DNA from: Confluentibacter flavum
Lineage (GTDB): Bacteria; Bacteroidota; Bacteroidia; Flavobacteriales; Flavobacteriaceae
Assembly (NCBI RefSeq): GCF_002843175.1
Contig: NZ_PJEO01000014.1
Span: 1 to 64,000, forward strand
Direction: 5' to 3'
Length of the DNA: 64,000 nt
Shown here: positions 29,411 to 37,986 of the stretch, one piece after another
Numbering within the stretch: the stretch's first letter is position 1
Layout: each line of letters opens with the position of its first letter
Notes under the pieces: model-generated
The model's database searches: none
What the model saw: only the letters and a program-made list of their open reading frames with translations
What the model was told of the DNA's origin: nothing
Made by a program: the position numbers and the translations under genes

Positions 29411-29797
29411 ATGTTTCATCATATAAGAAATAATACAACCGTTAGATTCCTTTGGGGATTCATGGCATTATACTTTTTAAATATTAGTGTTGATACAGTT
29501 GATCCTTACCCAAACTACATCGCTGAAGATTTATCATTCAATGATCAAGAAAGTATTGTGGAAATTATTGTGGAACAAGTTTTAGGTTTTGAAAATGCCA
29601 TTGAAGAGCATGATGACCCCGATACCGAAGAGCACACAGAAAAAAATAATTTAAAAATAGGTTTTATTCCATTATACGCTTCAAATGGAAATAACAGAGA
29701 ATCAATCGCAACTGTTCTAAAACAGATATGCCATCATCCAGATAGTAATGTATCTGTTGGGCATCATCAACTTAACAACCCTCCTCCCGAAGTTTGA
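29411..29797 (+). CDS. Hypothetical membrane-associated protein, acidic and His-rich
   Basis: I do not recognise a named family. The 128-residue product starts with a basic stretch and one hydrophobic helix (FLWGFMALYFLNISV, residues 13-27). An acidic segment (EEHDDPDTEEHTEKNN) follows, and the C-terminus contains several His residues (KQICHHPDSNVSVGHHQ). The clustered His/Asp/Glu residues could bind metal, but this is only a guess. It lies 67 bases after the acyltransferase-like gene and directly before the HAEPLYID-family gene; small proteins of this kind often precede that family in Flavobacteriaceae. Confidence 0.55.
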   Translation: MFHHIRNNTTVRFLWGFMALYFLNISVDTVDPYPNYIAEDLSFNDQESIVEIIVEQVLGFENAIEEHDDPDTEEHTEKNNLKIGFIPLYASNGNNRESIATVLKQICHHPDSNVSVGHHQLNNPPPEV

Positions 29798-29873
29798 TTT
29801 ATTAGTTTGTCTAAAATACATCTAACCCTAATAAGGGTTGGAAAAACTATTAATTCAAAAAAATAAACATAAA

Positions 29874-30734
29874 ATGAATTTCAAAAACAAATTGATGTTA
29901 ATGTTATTATTAACACCACTAACACATGCGTTTGCTCAAGATAGTGATATAATAAAGGATAGTATTTATATCCAAGAGGTTGAAAGTTTAAAAGAACCTG
30001 TCAAAATATTACACGCAGAACCTCTGTATATAGATCTCATTAGGGATTTAGGCGCCAGAAAAGGCGAAAAAGAATGGAACTTAGGTTTTGGATTAACCGA
30101 CAACCAAGTTTTCGATTCTTACGAAGCTCTCATTGAATACGAATGGGCACCTGTCAATCGATTGGGTTTAGAAGTAGAGCTGCCATTCACTTTCTATTCT
30201 CCTATTAATGGCACACCAAGGGATGCCATTCCTTCCAATCAGTTAAACAGTATAAAAATTGCTGCGCAATGGTCGTTTTATGTCAATGAAAAAATGGCAA
30301 CATCTATGGCGATTGGGTATATTAATGAGTTTGAATTGTCCAGTTTTAGGGACTTTGGAAAACCTTTAATTAAGGGCAATGTGTACAATCCGTTTTTTGT
30401 AGTTGCCAAACGTTGGGGTAACAATTTCCATTCACTCATTTATACAGGCCCCTTGATAGAGCAGAATTTTTTAACGAATTCCTTCCATACGACGTATGAT
30501 ATCAATACCAATTTCCATTACATGATTCCTGGCACAAGAAATTTTATTGGTATTGAATTTAATAAAACCTTGGATGCGGGCGACTTTGATATGACCATGC
30601 GACCACAAATGCGCGTGGGAATTGCAGATAATCTGCTGGTAGGCATTGTAACCGGCATACCCGTAGCAAGAGAAAACGAGCGGTTCAGTACGTTTTTAAG
30701 GCTTATTTGGGAACCTGCACATCATAAGCTTTAA
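29874..30734 (+). CDS. HAEPLYID family outer-membrane-type protein
   Basis: From the ATG at 29874 the protein has 286 residues with a signal peptide ending THAFAQ. Residues following contain HAEPLYIDLIRDLGARKGEKEWN-type sequence, whose HAEPLYID string names the family. The remainder alternates polar and hydrophobic residues as in beta-barrels (EYEWAPVNRLGLEVELPF, MRPQMRVGIADNLLVG). The function is not known; location in the outer membrane is inferred. An in-frame TTG at 29838 is less likely because it would extend the signal peptide with charged residues. A terminator follows directly. Confidence 0.8.
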   Translation: MNFKNKLMLMLLLTPLTHAFAQDSDIIKDSIYIQEVESLKEPVKILHAEPLYIDLIRDLGARKGEKEWNLGFGLTDNQVFDSYEALIEYEWAPVNRLGLEVELPFTFYSPINGTPRDAIPSNQLNSIKIAAQWSFYVNEKMATSMAIGYINEFELSSFRDFGKPLIKGNVYNPFFVVAKRWGNNFHSLIYTGPLIEQNFLTNSFHTTYDINTNFHYMIPGTRNFIGIEFNKTLDAGDFDMTMRPQMRVGIADNLLVGIVTGIPVARENERFSTFLRLIWEPAHHKL

Positions 30735-30742
30735 TGTGAATA

Positions 30743-30770
30743 AAGACCCTGCCATGATGCAGGGTCTTTT
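30743..30770 (+). terminator. Rho-independent terminator after the HAEPLYID gene
   Basis: AAGACCCTGC and GCAGGGTCTT form a 10-bp stem with an eight-base loop centre (CATGAT), followed by a T run. Confidence 0.9.
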
Positions 30771-30877
30771 ACTTTTTGTTAATAAATTGGTCGGCAAATT
30801 ATTCTACATGGTTCGTCTACTTTCTAACATTTAAAAACTAAATTAGCTGTACCCAATAATCCTTCAAATTTGATAAT

Positions 30878-31345
30878 ATGAAAAAGTCAATCGTTCTTTT
30901 CTCCCTAATACTTGCTTTTACCAATTGTAAGAACAAATCGGAAACCAATGAAACCAGCGAACCCGTTGAAACCATTGAAGGCAAAGTGTCCACGGGATTA
31001 TTAGAAGTAGGTTGCTATACCTACACTGGCAATAACAGCTCTATAACATTTGAAATAACCGACATAAATAAATCCATTATAGGAAGCCTAAATTACCATT
31101 TAGCCGAAAAAGATGCCAACATGGGCACGTTTGAAGGTCTTTTAATAGATGATGTCCTTTTGGGCGATTACACCTTTGAATCGGAAGGTGTTAGCAGCAG
31201 ACGTGAAGTCATTTTTAAGTTAACTAACGGTCAACTTTTCGAAGGCTATGGCGAGATGGACGAAGAAGGAATCTGTTTTGCCAATACAGATCATGTTACT
31301 TTTACATCTACCATGCCATTAACAAAAACAGATTGCACTAAATAA
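30878..31345 (+). CDS. Hypothetical lipoprotein
   Basis: This 155-residue protein has a lipoprotein signal with the lipobox LAFTNC (Cys near residue 18). An acidic, Thr/Glu-rich linker (SETNETSEPVETIEG) follows, then a folded region with CYTYTGNNSSITFEI and a final pair of Cys residues (EEGICF, KTDC). It has no signature of a named enzyme family; small lipoproteins of this layout are common in Flavobacteriaceae. It stands alone, with a terminator upstream and a repeat-bearing gap downstream. Function is not known. Confidence 0.65.
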   Translation: MKKSIVLFSLILAFTNCKNKSETNETSEPVETIEGKVSTGLLEVGCYTYTGNNSSITFEITDINKSIIGSLNYHLAEKDANMGTFEGLLIDDVLLGDYTFESEGVSSRREVIFKLTNGQLFEGYGEMDEEGICFANTDHVTFTSTMPLTKTDCTK

Positions 31346-31408
31346 ACTATTATGGACATTTAGCTTAAAATTTTAGTTTTACAGACAATAGTTTGTTCTG
31401 TTTTTTGA

Positions 31409-31463
31409 CACGAATTCCACTAATTGGCACGAATTAATTTGTGTAAATTTGTGTCATTCGTGG
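31409..31463. repeat. CACGAATT-type interspersed inverted repeat
   Basis: CACGAATTCCACTAATTGG at one end and TTGTGTCATTCGTGG at the other form an imperfect inverted repeat. Comparable CACGAATT/CACTAATT strings are widespread between genes of Bacteroidota. A fragment (CACTAATTCACGAATA) lies at about 20744-20759. Confidence 0.6.
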
Positions 31464-31626
31464 TTAAATTTTTAAACCTCGAAAAGAAAATGCACTTTTA
31501 ATCCATAGCTTGAACCGCAATTAAAAATAATAAACATGAAATGAGCATGACCGAAAAATTGGTCGCAAACACCAATGAATATATGCGAATAACATATGAC
31601 AAGTAAAAATCAATAAATATCTACAT

Positions 31627-32535
31627 ATGAAAGCCATACGAATACACGAAAAAGGAGCTATCGATAACATTATTATTGAAGAACTTCCAAAACCCAACAT
31701 ACAAGCCAACCAAGTTTTGGTAAAAGTAAAAGCCTGTGGAATCAATCCAGTGGATTGGAAAAGTACCGTTCATGGGTATTTTGAAATGCCTTATACTCTA
31801 GGAACCGATGTCTCTGGTACTATTGAAGCGGTTGGAACAGATGTTTCCGATTTTAAAGTGGGCAATGACGTGATTGGCTCTTTGGAATGGGCCAAACAAG
31901 GCGCCTGTGCCGAATATGTGGCAACCGAAACAAAATATCTGGCTTTAAAACCAAAAAACCTGAGTTTTGAGGAGGCGGCAGCCGTACCATTGGTAGCATT
32001 AACGGCATGGCAGGGATTGTTTGACAAACTAAATATACAGGCTGGTCAAAACGTATTAATTCAAGCCGCCGCTGGTGGCGTCGGGCTGTTTGCGGTGCAA
32101 TTCGCCAAATGGAAAGGCGCGTATGTGGTTGGCTTGGCTTCTACAAAAAATGAAGCCTTTTTAAAATCCGTTGGGGTGGATGCTATTATTGATTATAAAA
32201 CGGCGGATTTCTCAAACATCCCAGCCAATTTTGATGCGGTATTTGATAGCATGGCGAGTTCAGAAATTACCATTCCCTTACTTAAAAAAGGTGGCAGTTA
32301 TGTATCTATTACTGCTAAACCTTCTGAAGACTTAGCTCAAAAACATGGCGTAAATGCGACTCATTTTTTATTCCATTCCAATGCTGAACAGTTAAAAACC
32401 ATTGTCAATTTAATCGAACAAAACCATGTTAAGGTGTTTTTAGACAAAAAATTTAAATTGACCGAAGCCATAGCCGCTTTGAAATACCAACATGAAGGGC
32501 ATTCTAAAGGGAAAAATGTGTTGGTGGTAGAGTAA
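31627..32535 (+). CDS. NADP-dependent quinone oxidoreductase-like protein (MDR superfamily)
   Basis: This 302-residue cytoplasmic enzyme belongs to the medium-chain dehydrogenase/reductase superfamily. The N-terminal GroES-like domain has VKACGINPVDWK and LGTDVSGTIEAVG. The Rossmann domain carries the nucleotide loop AAAGGVGLFAVQFAK near residue 148. It lacks the structural zinc Cys cluster, so it is a zinc-free quinone-reductase-like member using NADPH; the substrate is unknown. It is a single gene flanked by repeat-bearing gaps, just before the accessory pocket that holds hipBA. Confidence 0.85.
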   Translation: MKAIRIHEKGAIDNIIIEELPKPNIQANQVLVKVKACGINPVDWKSTVHGYFEMPYTLGTDVSGTIEAVGTDVSDFKVGNDVIGSLEWAKQGACAEYVATETKYLALKPKNLSFEEAAAVPLVALTAWQGLFDKLNIQAGQNVLIQAAAGGVGLFAVQFAKWKGAYVVGLASTKNEAFLKSVGVDAIIDYKTADFSNIPANFDAVFDSMASSEITIPLLKKGGSYVSITAKPSEDLAQKHGVNATHFLFHSNAEQLKTIVNLIEQNHVKVFLDKKFKLTEAIAALKYQHEGHSKGKNVLVVE

Positions 32536-32553
32536 TAAAATAACATTCCAACC

Positions 32554-32677
32554 GTTCATCGCGAGTCTTTCGGCTGTCGCTCAAGACAGACTAAAGCGAA
32601 GCAATCCCATGATGTAGAACTACAAATAAACAGATTACGTCCTCTCCCGATAGCTATCGGGATTACTCGTAATGACG
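32554..32677. repeat. Interspersed palindromic repeat with internal CCCGATAGCTATCGGG
   Basis: The gap 32536-32830 contains a GTCA-like start (GTTCATCGCGAG), the string AAAGCGAAGCAATC, its partner ACAGATTACGTC, a perfect palindrome at 32646-32661, and the end ACTCGTAATGACG. It combines both repeat families of the window in one element. Confidence 0.75.
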
Positions 32678-32779
32678 ATAAAATTCATAATATTGATAGT
32701 TTTTACAAACATTAAATGTAATTTTTGAATATAAGGTTAGTATTTACCAACATACATTTCATTTGTCAAGAATATTTTA

Positions 32780-32787
32780 TATATTTG
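32780..32787 (+). promoter_or_regulatory. -7 promoter element for hipBA
   Basis: TATATTTG is a full match to TAnnTTTG, 43 bases before hipB. A TTTG lies 14 bases further upstream (32762-32765), closer than the usual -33 spacing. HipB-type autorepression would act around here, but no clear operator dyad was identified. Confidence 0.5.
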
Positions 32788-32830
32788 TATTAGCAAAAAC
32801 TAGCATTAAATATAAATAAAATATTTAAAG

Positions 32831-33178
32831 ATGGAAAATACCAACACATTATGGTTATCAATGAGTGATAAAGCCATCATAGCCGTCATTGGAAACTACA
32901 TAAAGCACCAACGCTTAAACCAAAACAAGACCCAAGCAAAAATTGCCGAAATCGCTGGTATCAACCGGTGGACCATGAGCCAAATAGAAAACGGCGAACC
33001 TATTTCATTGATTTCATTAGTACAAATTTTAAGGGCACTTGACTTGCTAAACGTTTTCGATGTGTTTAAAATCCAAACACAAATAAGTCCGTTAGAGCTT
33101 GCTAAATTAGAAAAACAAAAAAGACAAAGAGCCAGTTCAGAGAATAGTGCCGATAACCAAAACACAAGCGAATGGTAG
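32831..33178 (+). CDS. hipB: HipB-like XRE antitoxin/transcriptional regulator
   Basis: This 115-residue protein has an XRE-type helix-turn-helix (IGNYIKHQRLNQNKTQAKIAEIAGINRWTMSQIENG region; landmarks AKIAEIAGI for the first helices and TMSQIENG for recognition). A helical tail and a charged C-terminus follow. HipB proteins repress their own operon and neutralise the HipA kinase. The gene overlaps hipA by seven bases, the usual arrangement for a coupled toxin-antitoxin pair. The N-terminal 20 residues precede the HTH and may contribute to dimerisation. Confidence 0.85.
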   Translation: MENTNTLWLSMSDKAIIAVIGNYIKHQRLNQNKTQAKIAEIAGINRWTMSQIENGEPISLISLVQILRALDLLNVFDVFKIQTQISPLELAKLEKQKRQRASSENSADNQNTSEW

Positions 33179-34488
33179 CAGTAAAAACAGCCTTCGTAAA
33201 AATTTGGGGACACGTTGTTGGTGCTGTGGCATGGGACGAAAGTCAAGGTTTTGCCAGTTTTGAATACGAACCAAAATTCAAAAACCTGCAAATAGATTTG
33301 GCTCCCATTAAAATGCCCATTCAATCCAATCAAACTATATTTTCATTTCCAGAACTCCGTCCTTCAAAAAATAGCGAATTCAACACCTTTAAAGGCTTGC
33401 CTGGTTTGTTGGCAGATGTGTTGCCCGATAAATACGGAAACCAATTAATAAACACGTGGTTGGCACAAAATGGACGTCCAGAAAATAGCATGAACCCCAT
33501 AGAACAACTCTGTTTTATAGGCACGCGAGGTATGGGTGCCTTAGAGTTTGAACCCACCCAACTAACACCCAGTAAAAACACCTTTGAGGTAGAAATTAAT
33601 AGCTTGGTAAGTATCGCACAGCGCATGTTGGACCAAAGGGAAACCTTTGATGCCAATATAAGCAAAGACGAACACCAAGCCATGATGGAGATATTAAAAA
33701 TAGGAACCTCTGCCGGGGGGGCGCGACCCAAAGCCATTATTGCCTTTAATAAAAAAACAGGGCAAGTACGCTCTGGGCAAACCCATTCACCCAAAGGTTT
33801 TGAACATTACATGATAAAACTAGACGGTGTAAGCGATGCCCAATTTGGGGAAAGCAAAGGCTATGGCAGGGTTGAAATGGCGTATTACAACATGGCAACA
33901 GCTTGTGGAATCGATATGATGGCATCCGAATTACTGGAAGAAAACGGCAGGGCCCATTTTATGACCAAACGGTTCGACAGAGAAGACGGCTCCATAAAAC
34001 ACCACATCCAAACGTTTTGCGCCATGCAGCATTTCGATTTTAATAATGTAGGCAGTTACAGTTACGAACAGTTATTCCAAACCATGCGGTTACTGCGTTT
34101 GCCCTACCCGCAGGCAGAACAAATGTACCGAAGGATGGTATTTAATGTGATAGCCAAAAATTGTGATGACCACACTAAAAATACGGCATTTAGGCTTAAA
34201 CAAGGTGGCGATTGGGAGCTGGCACCCGCCTACGATGTTTGCCATGCCTACAGGCCAGAGAGCATTTGGGTAAGCCAACACGCCCTAAGCCTTAACGGCA
34301 AACGTAAAGATTTTGAAAAACACGATTTAATAAGTTTTGCCAAAGCCATGAACATAAAAAAGCCAGAACACATCATTACGCAAATACATAATACCGTGCA
34401 ACGTTGGAACGATTATGCAGATGAAGTAAACGTAAATGTAAAATTGAGGGATTCTATAAAACAAACATTGTTGGATTTAGAAACATAA
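33172..34488 (+). CDS. hipA: HipA-family Ser/Thr kinase toxin
   Basis: This 438-residue kinase is full length for HipA. The N-terminal couple_hipA part contains FKGLPGLLADVLPDKYG; the middle has GTSAGGARPKAII, the P-loop-like region. The catalytic loop is NCDDHTKN near residue 330, and the magnesium-binding LAPAYDV is near residue 350. Classical HipA phosphorylates glutamyl-tRNA synthetase and arrests translation; other family members have other targets, so the target here is open. All catalytic residues look intact. It lies in an accessory pocket with a restriction-type endonuclease and gene remnants. Confidence 0.88.
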   Translation: MVAVKTAFVKIWGHVVGAVAWDESQGFASFEYEPKFKNLQIDLAPIKMPIQSNQTIFSFPELRPSKNSEFNTFKGLPGLLADVLPDKYGNQLINTWLAQNGRPENSMNPIEQLCFIGTRGMGALEFEPTQLTPSKNTFEVEINSLVSIAQRMLDQRETFDANISKDEHQAMMEILKIGTSAGGARPKAIIAFNKKTGQVRSGQTHSPKGFEHYMIKLDGVSDAQFGESKGYGRVEMAYYNMATACGIDMMASELLEENGRAHFMTKRFDREDGSIKHHIQTFCAMQHFDFNNVGSYSYEQLFQTMRLLRLPYPQAEQMYRRMVFNVIAKNCDDHTKNTAFRLKQGGDWELAPAYDVCHAYRPESIWVSQHALSLNGKRKDFEKHDLISFAKAMNIKKPEHIITQIHNTVQRWNDYADEVNVNVKLRDSIKQTLLDLET

Positions 34489-34540
34489 CTAACGGTATTA
34501 CGTTTGTTTTGAATAAACTAAATTGCTCGATAGTGATTAA

Positions 34541-34896
34541 GTTTCACTAGATTTAATTAAATTAAAAAAAACAAGAGATAAGGCCGGTTTACGAGAGCCT
34601 ATTATTGAACTAGATGAAGGCTTTAAGGTTATTTTATGGCGTACCGACCAAGTAACCGACCAAGTAAACTATTGGCTTTAAGGTTAATAAATAGCCTTAT
34701 AGGCGAAGCAAGCATGCCACAGCTTATGGAAAAACTAGAACTTAACCATAGGCCTAATTTTAGGGAAAATTATTTAGTGCCTGCCATCGATTTAGATTTT
34801 ATAGAAATGACAAACCCAGAAAGCCCAAAAAGCCCAAAACAAAAATACCGTCTTACAGAAAAAGGAAAAGCACTATATAAAAAACAATTCACTTAA
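34541..34896 (+). pseudogene. Remnant of an AlbA_2/RecG-like ATP-binding regulator, frameshifted
   Basis: Only the C-terminus of a longer gene survives. From 34541 one frame reads KKTRDKAGLREPIIEL, then DEGFKVILWRTDQVTDQV and a stop. The adjacent frame, entered at an ATG at 34636, continues LLALRLINSLIGEASMPQLM to YRLTEKGKALY. Restoring one base after the TDQVTDQV repeat joins them into one sequence. EGFKVILWR followed by TDQV repeats and a winged-helix tail is typical of the C-terminus of AlbA_2-domain (Schlafen-like) ATP-binding proteins. An in-frame stop lies directly upstream at 34538, so the N-terminal bulk has been lost. Confidence 0.72.
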
Positions 34897-35035
34897 AAAC
34901 AAGAAGAGAGACAGCAGGTGCCTTATTGTAAAGAGTTAATATCAAAACCGAATGAACTTTCCCTTTTTGCTAATGCTAACAAATAATAAAATAAATTAAT
35001 GTAATTTTAAAAATTGTCCATAGTTATGGCAACAA

Positions 35036-35302
35036 TCAATTACTGCCTCGATAAACCTTGAATAAAGCACCCTGCTGAATTGCTTCGATTAGGTTCGTAT
35101 GCTTTTCTATTTCTGAAACATGGAACTCTTGAAAAGATTCATCAATCTCATTGATTATTGAAAATTCCTCGTGTTCAGGATGATAAAGTATTCTTTTACT
35201 ACTTCTTGCAAAGCCCTTCGCAATGGAAACAAAAAAATCCTCAAAATCGCCGTTTGGGTTTGAAGCAAGTAAGATCAAATGTTCCAAATTTTTTACTAAC
35301 AT
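35036..35302 (-). CDS. Conserved small hypothetical protein
   Basis: From the ATG at 35302 this is an 88-residue cytoplasmic protein. The sequence contains LILLASNPNGDFEDFFVSIA and FARSSKRILYHPEHEEFSI, and ends QGALFKVYRGSN. It resembles short conserved hypothetical proteins of Bacteroidota whose role is unknown, with the same ASNP, SSKRILYHP and IEAIQQGAL landmarks. It diverges from the Mrr-type endonuclease gene with only 27 bases between start codons, so the two may share control. The open frame extends to 35326, which is less likely because it would overlap the promoter region of its neighbour. Confidence 0.55.
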   Translation of the reverse strand: MLVKNLEHLILLASNPNGDFEDFFVSIAKGFARSSKRILYHPEHEEFSIINEIDESFQEFHVSEIEKHTNLIEAIQQGALFKVYRGSN

Positions 35303-35329
35303 TTGTATAGAAATTGTATATTGCAATAT

Positions 35330-36136
35330 ATGAAATCATTTCCGAACCGAGAATATTTTTTTAATTATACAATACAAGCCTTAACTGAATTAGGAGGCTC
35401 TGGATCAAATAATGAAATTAATAATAAAGTAATAGATATACTTCAATTACCAGAAGAGTTATTAAACAAAATTCATAAGGATACTAACCAAACTGAATTT
35501 GAATACCAGATGGCTTGGGTTAGAACAATGCTTAAAAACCAAGGATTAATTGAAAACTCAAAACGGGGTGTCTGGTCCATAAAAACCAATCAAGAAATAA
35601 CCCTTCCAAAATTTAAAATTCAGTTTGATAAAAATCAAGCTAAAAAAGTAGACGAGGAAATTACAGATGTTGAAGAATGGAAAGAAAAGTTGTTAAATGT
35701 TATTTCTGAAAATCTATCACCAAATGCATTTGAACGTTTGGTTCAAAGAATTTTAAGAGAAAAAGGGTTTTCACAAGTTGAAGTAACGGGAAGAACTGGA
35801 GATGGTGGTATTGATGGGGTTGGGATTGCGAAAATAAATGGTATTTTAAGCTTTCATATAATCTTCCAATGTAAAAGATACAAGGGTAAGGTTGGCTCAA
35901 AGGATATACGAGATTTCCGTGGTGCAATGGTTGGAAGAACAGATAAAGGATTATTCATTACAACTGGTATGTTTACGAGGGATGCGATATCTGAAGCTTC
36001 TAGAGATGGCGCCCCTGTAATTGATTTGATTGATGGAGATTTATTAGTTGAAAAGCTAAAAGAATTGGGACTTGGGGTTTCAGTTGAATTTAAGGAAGAA
36101 GTTACGATTGATATAGAGTGGTTTAAAAACTTCTAA
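35330..36136 (+). CDS. Mrr-type restriction endonuclease
   Basis: From the ATG at 35330 this is a 268-residue protein. The N-terminal 90 residues form a winged-helix Mrr_N-type domain (TIQALTELGGSGSNNEINNKVI landmarks LTELGGSGSN). The C-terminal Mrr_cat domain contains the PD-(D/E)xK residues: Asp in GDGGIDG (near 156) and QCK in FQCKRYK (near 180). Such enzymes cut DNA carrying foreign methylation. No methyltransferase lies beside it, which fits a modification-dependent (type IV) enzyme. A TTG at 35303 could extend the protein by nine residues. Confidence 0.85.
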   Translation: MKSFPNREYFFNYTIQALTELGGSGSNNEINNKVIDILQLPEELLNKIHKDTNQTEFEYQMAWVRTMLKNQGLIENSKRGVWSIKTNQEITLPKFKIQFDKNQAKKVDEEITDVEEWKEKLLNVISENLSPNAFERLVQRILREKGFSQVEVTGRTGDGGIDGVGIAKINGILSFHIIFQCKRYKGKVGSKDIRDFRGAMVGRTDKGLFITTGMFTRDAISEASRDGAPVIDLIDGDLLVEKLKELGLGVSVEFKEEVTIDIEWFKNF

Positions 36137-36386
36137 AGATTATCTTCAGCTAGAAATAGGAATTGGACTAAAGTCATTTAGAAATAGTAGAACTAATGTA
36201 GAACATACAAAAAAACCTATCAAATCTCAGTTTAACATACTTATCGACCAAGGCATAATTACTTTAGATCATTTGATAAAAAGAACTTCTAAAGGAAAAG
36301 TTGTTGAGAAAGGCTCTTTATTTAAAATTAAGCCAAAAGGTCTTGATTTGCTTTTTCCGCCAAGTGAGAAATATGATTTAATATAA
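36132..36386 (+). pseudogene. Orphan C-terminal coding fragment without a start codon
   Basis: A frame different from that of the Mrr gene stays open for 84 codons and reads LEIGIGLKSFRNSR, then IKSQFNILIDQGIITLD and ends LFPPSEKYDLI. Its composition is protein-like, but it has no ATG, and its only internal TTG is late. It overlaps the last bases of the Mrr gene. It is probably the C-terminal remnant of a gene whose front was deleted, or a gene reached through a frameshift. I do not recognise the family. Confidence 0.5.
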
Positions 36387-36414
36387 TCATTAATCCACTA
36401 ATAAAACATCTTGA

Positions 36415-37362
36415 TTACCTCCCCAAATACCCCAACACATTCGCTTCAATACGTGCTTGTATGTTACTAACATCAGCCTTAACAAACGTGTCGCCCGTAA
36501 TATTCTCATAAAGTTCGATGTAGCGGTCGCTCACAGTGGTAATATAGTCATCGCTCATAAATGGTACGGTCTGCCCTTTTAAGCCTTGAAAGTTATTGGC
36601 AATGAGCCATTGGCGTACAAACTCTTTACTTAATTGTTTTTGGGGTTCGCCTTTGGCTTGTAATTCTTCGTAACCATCGGCATAAAAATAGCGTGATGAA
36701 TCGGGGGTGTGTATTTCATCAATCAACACTATTTGGCCGTCTTTGGTTTTTCCAAATTCATATTTGGTATCCACTAAAATAAGGCCACGGCTGGCTGCTA
36801 TCTCGCTACCACGTTGAAACAGTTTTCGGGTATAATCTTCCAGCACCACATAATCGGCTTCACTTACAATACCGCGTTTTAAAAGATCCTCTCTAGAAAT
36901 ATCCTCATCGTGGTCGCCCATTTGGGCTTTGGTTGCCGGGGTAATCATAGGCTCTGGAAATTTATCGTTTTCCTTCATACCTTCTGGCATGGCTACACCA
37001 CAAAGTAAGCGTTTGCCCGCTTTATACTCACGTGCCGCATGACCGCTCATATACCCACGAATCACCATTTCTACCTTAAACGGTTCACATAAATGTCCGA
37101 CAGCTACATTAGGATCTGGCGTGGCAATGAGCCAATTTGGCACCAAATCTTCGGTAGCTTTCATCATCTTGGTCGCAATCTGGTTTAGGATTTGTCCTTT
37201 ATACGGAATGCCTTTGGGCATTACCACATCGAACGCCGATAATCTATCGGTAGCCACCATAACCAACACCTCATCATTGATGTTGTAAACCTCTCTGACT
37301 TTACCTTTATAAACACTTTTTTGTCCTGGAAAATTGAAATTTGTAGTGGTAATCGTGTTCAT
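36415..37362 (-). CDS. purC: Phosphoribosylaminoimidazolesuccinocarboxamide synthase
   Basis: From the ATG at 37362 this is a 315-residue enzyme that joins CAIR and aspartate with ATP to make SAICAR in purine synthesis. Visible motifs are the ATP-binding start [37 protein letters not shown] and [15 protein letters not shown]. The longer type (about 310 residues) is usual in Bacteroidota. The open frame reaches 37419, but the ATG at 37362 matches family N-termini. It stands outside any pur cluster in this window. Confidence 0.94.
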   Translation of the reverse strand: MNTITTTNFNFPGQKSVYKGKVREVYNINDEVLVMVATDRLSAFDVVMPKGIPYKGQILNQIATKMMKATEDLVPNWLIATPDPNVAVGHLCEPFKVEMVIRGYMSGHAAREYKAGKRLLCGVAMPEGMKENDKFPEPMITPATKAQMGDHDEDISREDLLKRGIVSEADYVVLEDYTRKLFQRGSEIAASRGLILVDTKYEFGKTKDGQIVLIDEIHTPDSSRYFYADGYEELQAKGEPQKQLSKEFVRQWLIANNFQGLKGQTVPFMSDDYITTVSDRYIELYENITGDTFVKADVSNIQARIEANVLGYLGR

Positions 37363-37420
37363 GTGAAGTAGCGGTTTTATGTGATATGCAAATGTAATTT
37401 GTTTCATAATGCCAAACAAA

Positions 37421-37448
37421 AAAAGGAGAAATAAACTTTCTCCTTTTC
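37421..37448 (-). terminator. Rho-independent terminator between the OmpW-like gene and purC
   Basis: AAAAGGAGAAA and TTTCTCCTTTT form an 11-bp stem around TAAAC. It lies just downstream of the outer-membrane gene on the minus strand and before purC. Confidence 0.75.
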
Positions 37449-37473
37449 TAATTCAAATATGTTTAAATTCTAA

Positions 37474-37986
37474 TTAATTAAATCTAATATTGTAGGTTGC
37501 ACCTAAACCAAGCGTTTGCAAATCAAAATCGTTTTCTGCATAGGTATTTTGGTAAAACGCATACAAATTCCAATCTCTGTTATGGTAACCAATTTGAGGG
37601 TTTACATACAATCCTCCAGAGTTATTATCTAAATTTGTTAAAAAACCATACCCTAAATCAGCGCCTAAAAATAAGCCTTCAGGTGCAAAATAATAACGAG
37701 CAAATCCAGCTAAAGGAATAACCCCAAAATCATCAACAGGATCTTTACCAAAAAAATTAGTATAACCAGAAGCTACACCGATACCGAAATTTGGATTGAA
37801 TAAGTACTGCGCTCTTAGGTCTAAACCTAAATTAAATGAGGCTACATCTTTGGCATCACCAACTGGCACCCCAGCGATTACACCTGCTTTAAACCAAGAG
37901 TTGTCTGGCGTGATGTTTATCTCTGTGTCTTGAGCAAAAATTGGACTAAATCCTAATAATCCGATAACAAAAAATATTTTTTTCAT
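37474..37986 (-). CDS. Small outer-membrane beta-barrel protein
   Basis: This 170-residue protein has a signal peptide ending IFAQD. Alternating beta-strand sequence follows (GVASGYTNFFG, FARYYFAPEGLFLGADLGYGF) and it ends in NIRFN. The length and glycine/aromatic pattern fit an eight-stranded barrel of the OmpA/OprF-like or outer_membrane_beta-barrel group. Its function is unknown. It has its own -7 box upstream and terminator downstream, so it is a single-gene unit. Confidence 0.75.
   Translation of the reverse strand: MKKIFFVIGLLGFSPIFAQDTEINITPDNSWFKAGVIAGVPVGDAKDVASFNLGLDLRAQYLFNPNFGIGVASGYTNFFGKDPVDDFGVIPLAGFARYYFAPEGLFLGADLGYGFLTNLDNNSGGLYVNPQIGYHNRDWNLYAFYQNTYAENDFDLQTLGLGATYNIRFN

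Noticed and set aside
32896-33333. Long minus-strand frame across hipB and hipA
   Set aside because: It lies antisense to two overlapping genes with clear family motifs, and its product is Cys/Phe-rich with no recognisable domain.
33330-33794. 154-codon minus-strand frame within hipA
   Set aside because: It is antisense to the conserved kinase region and its reading follows the codon bias of hipA.
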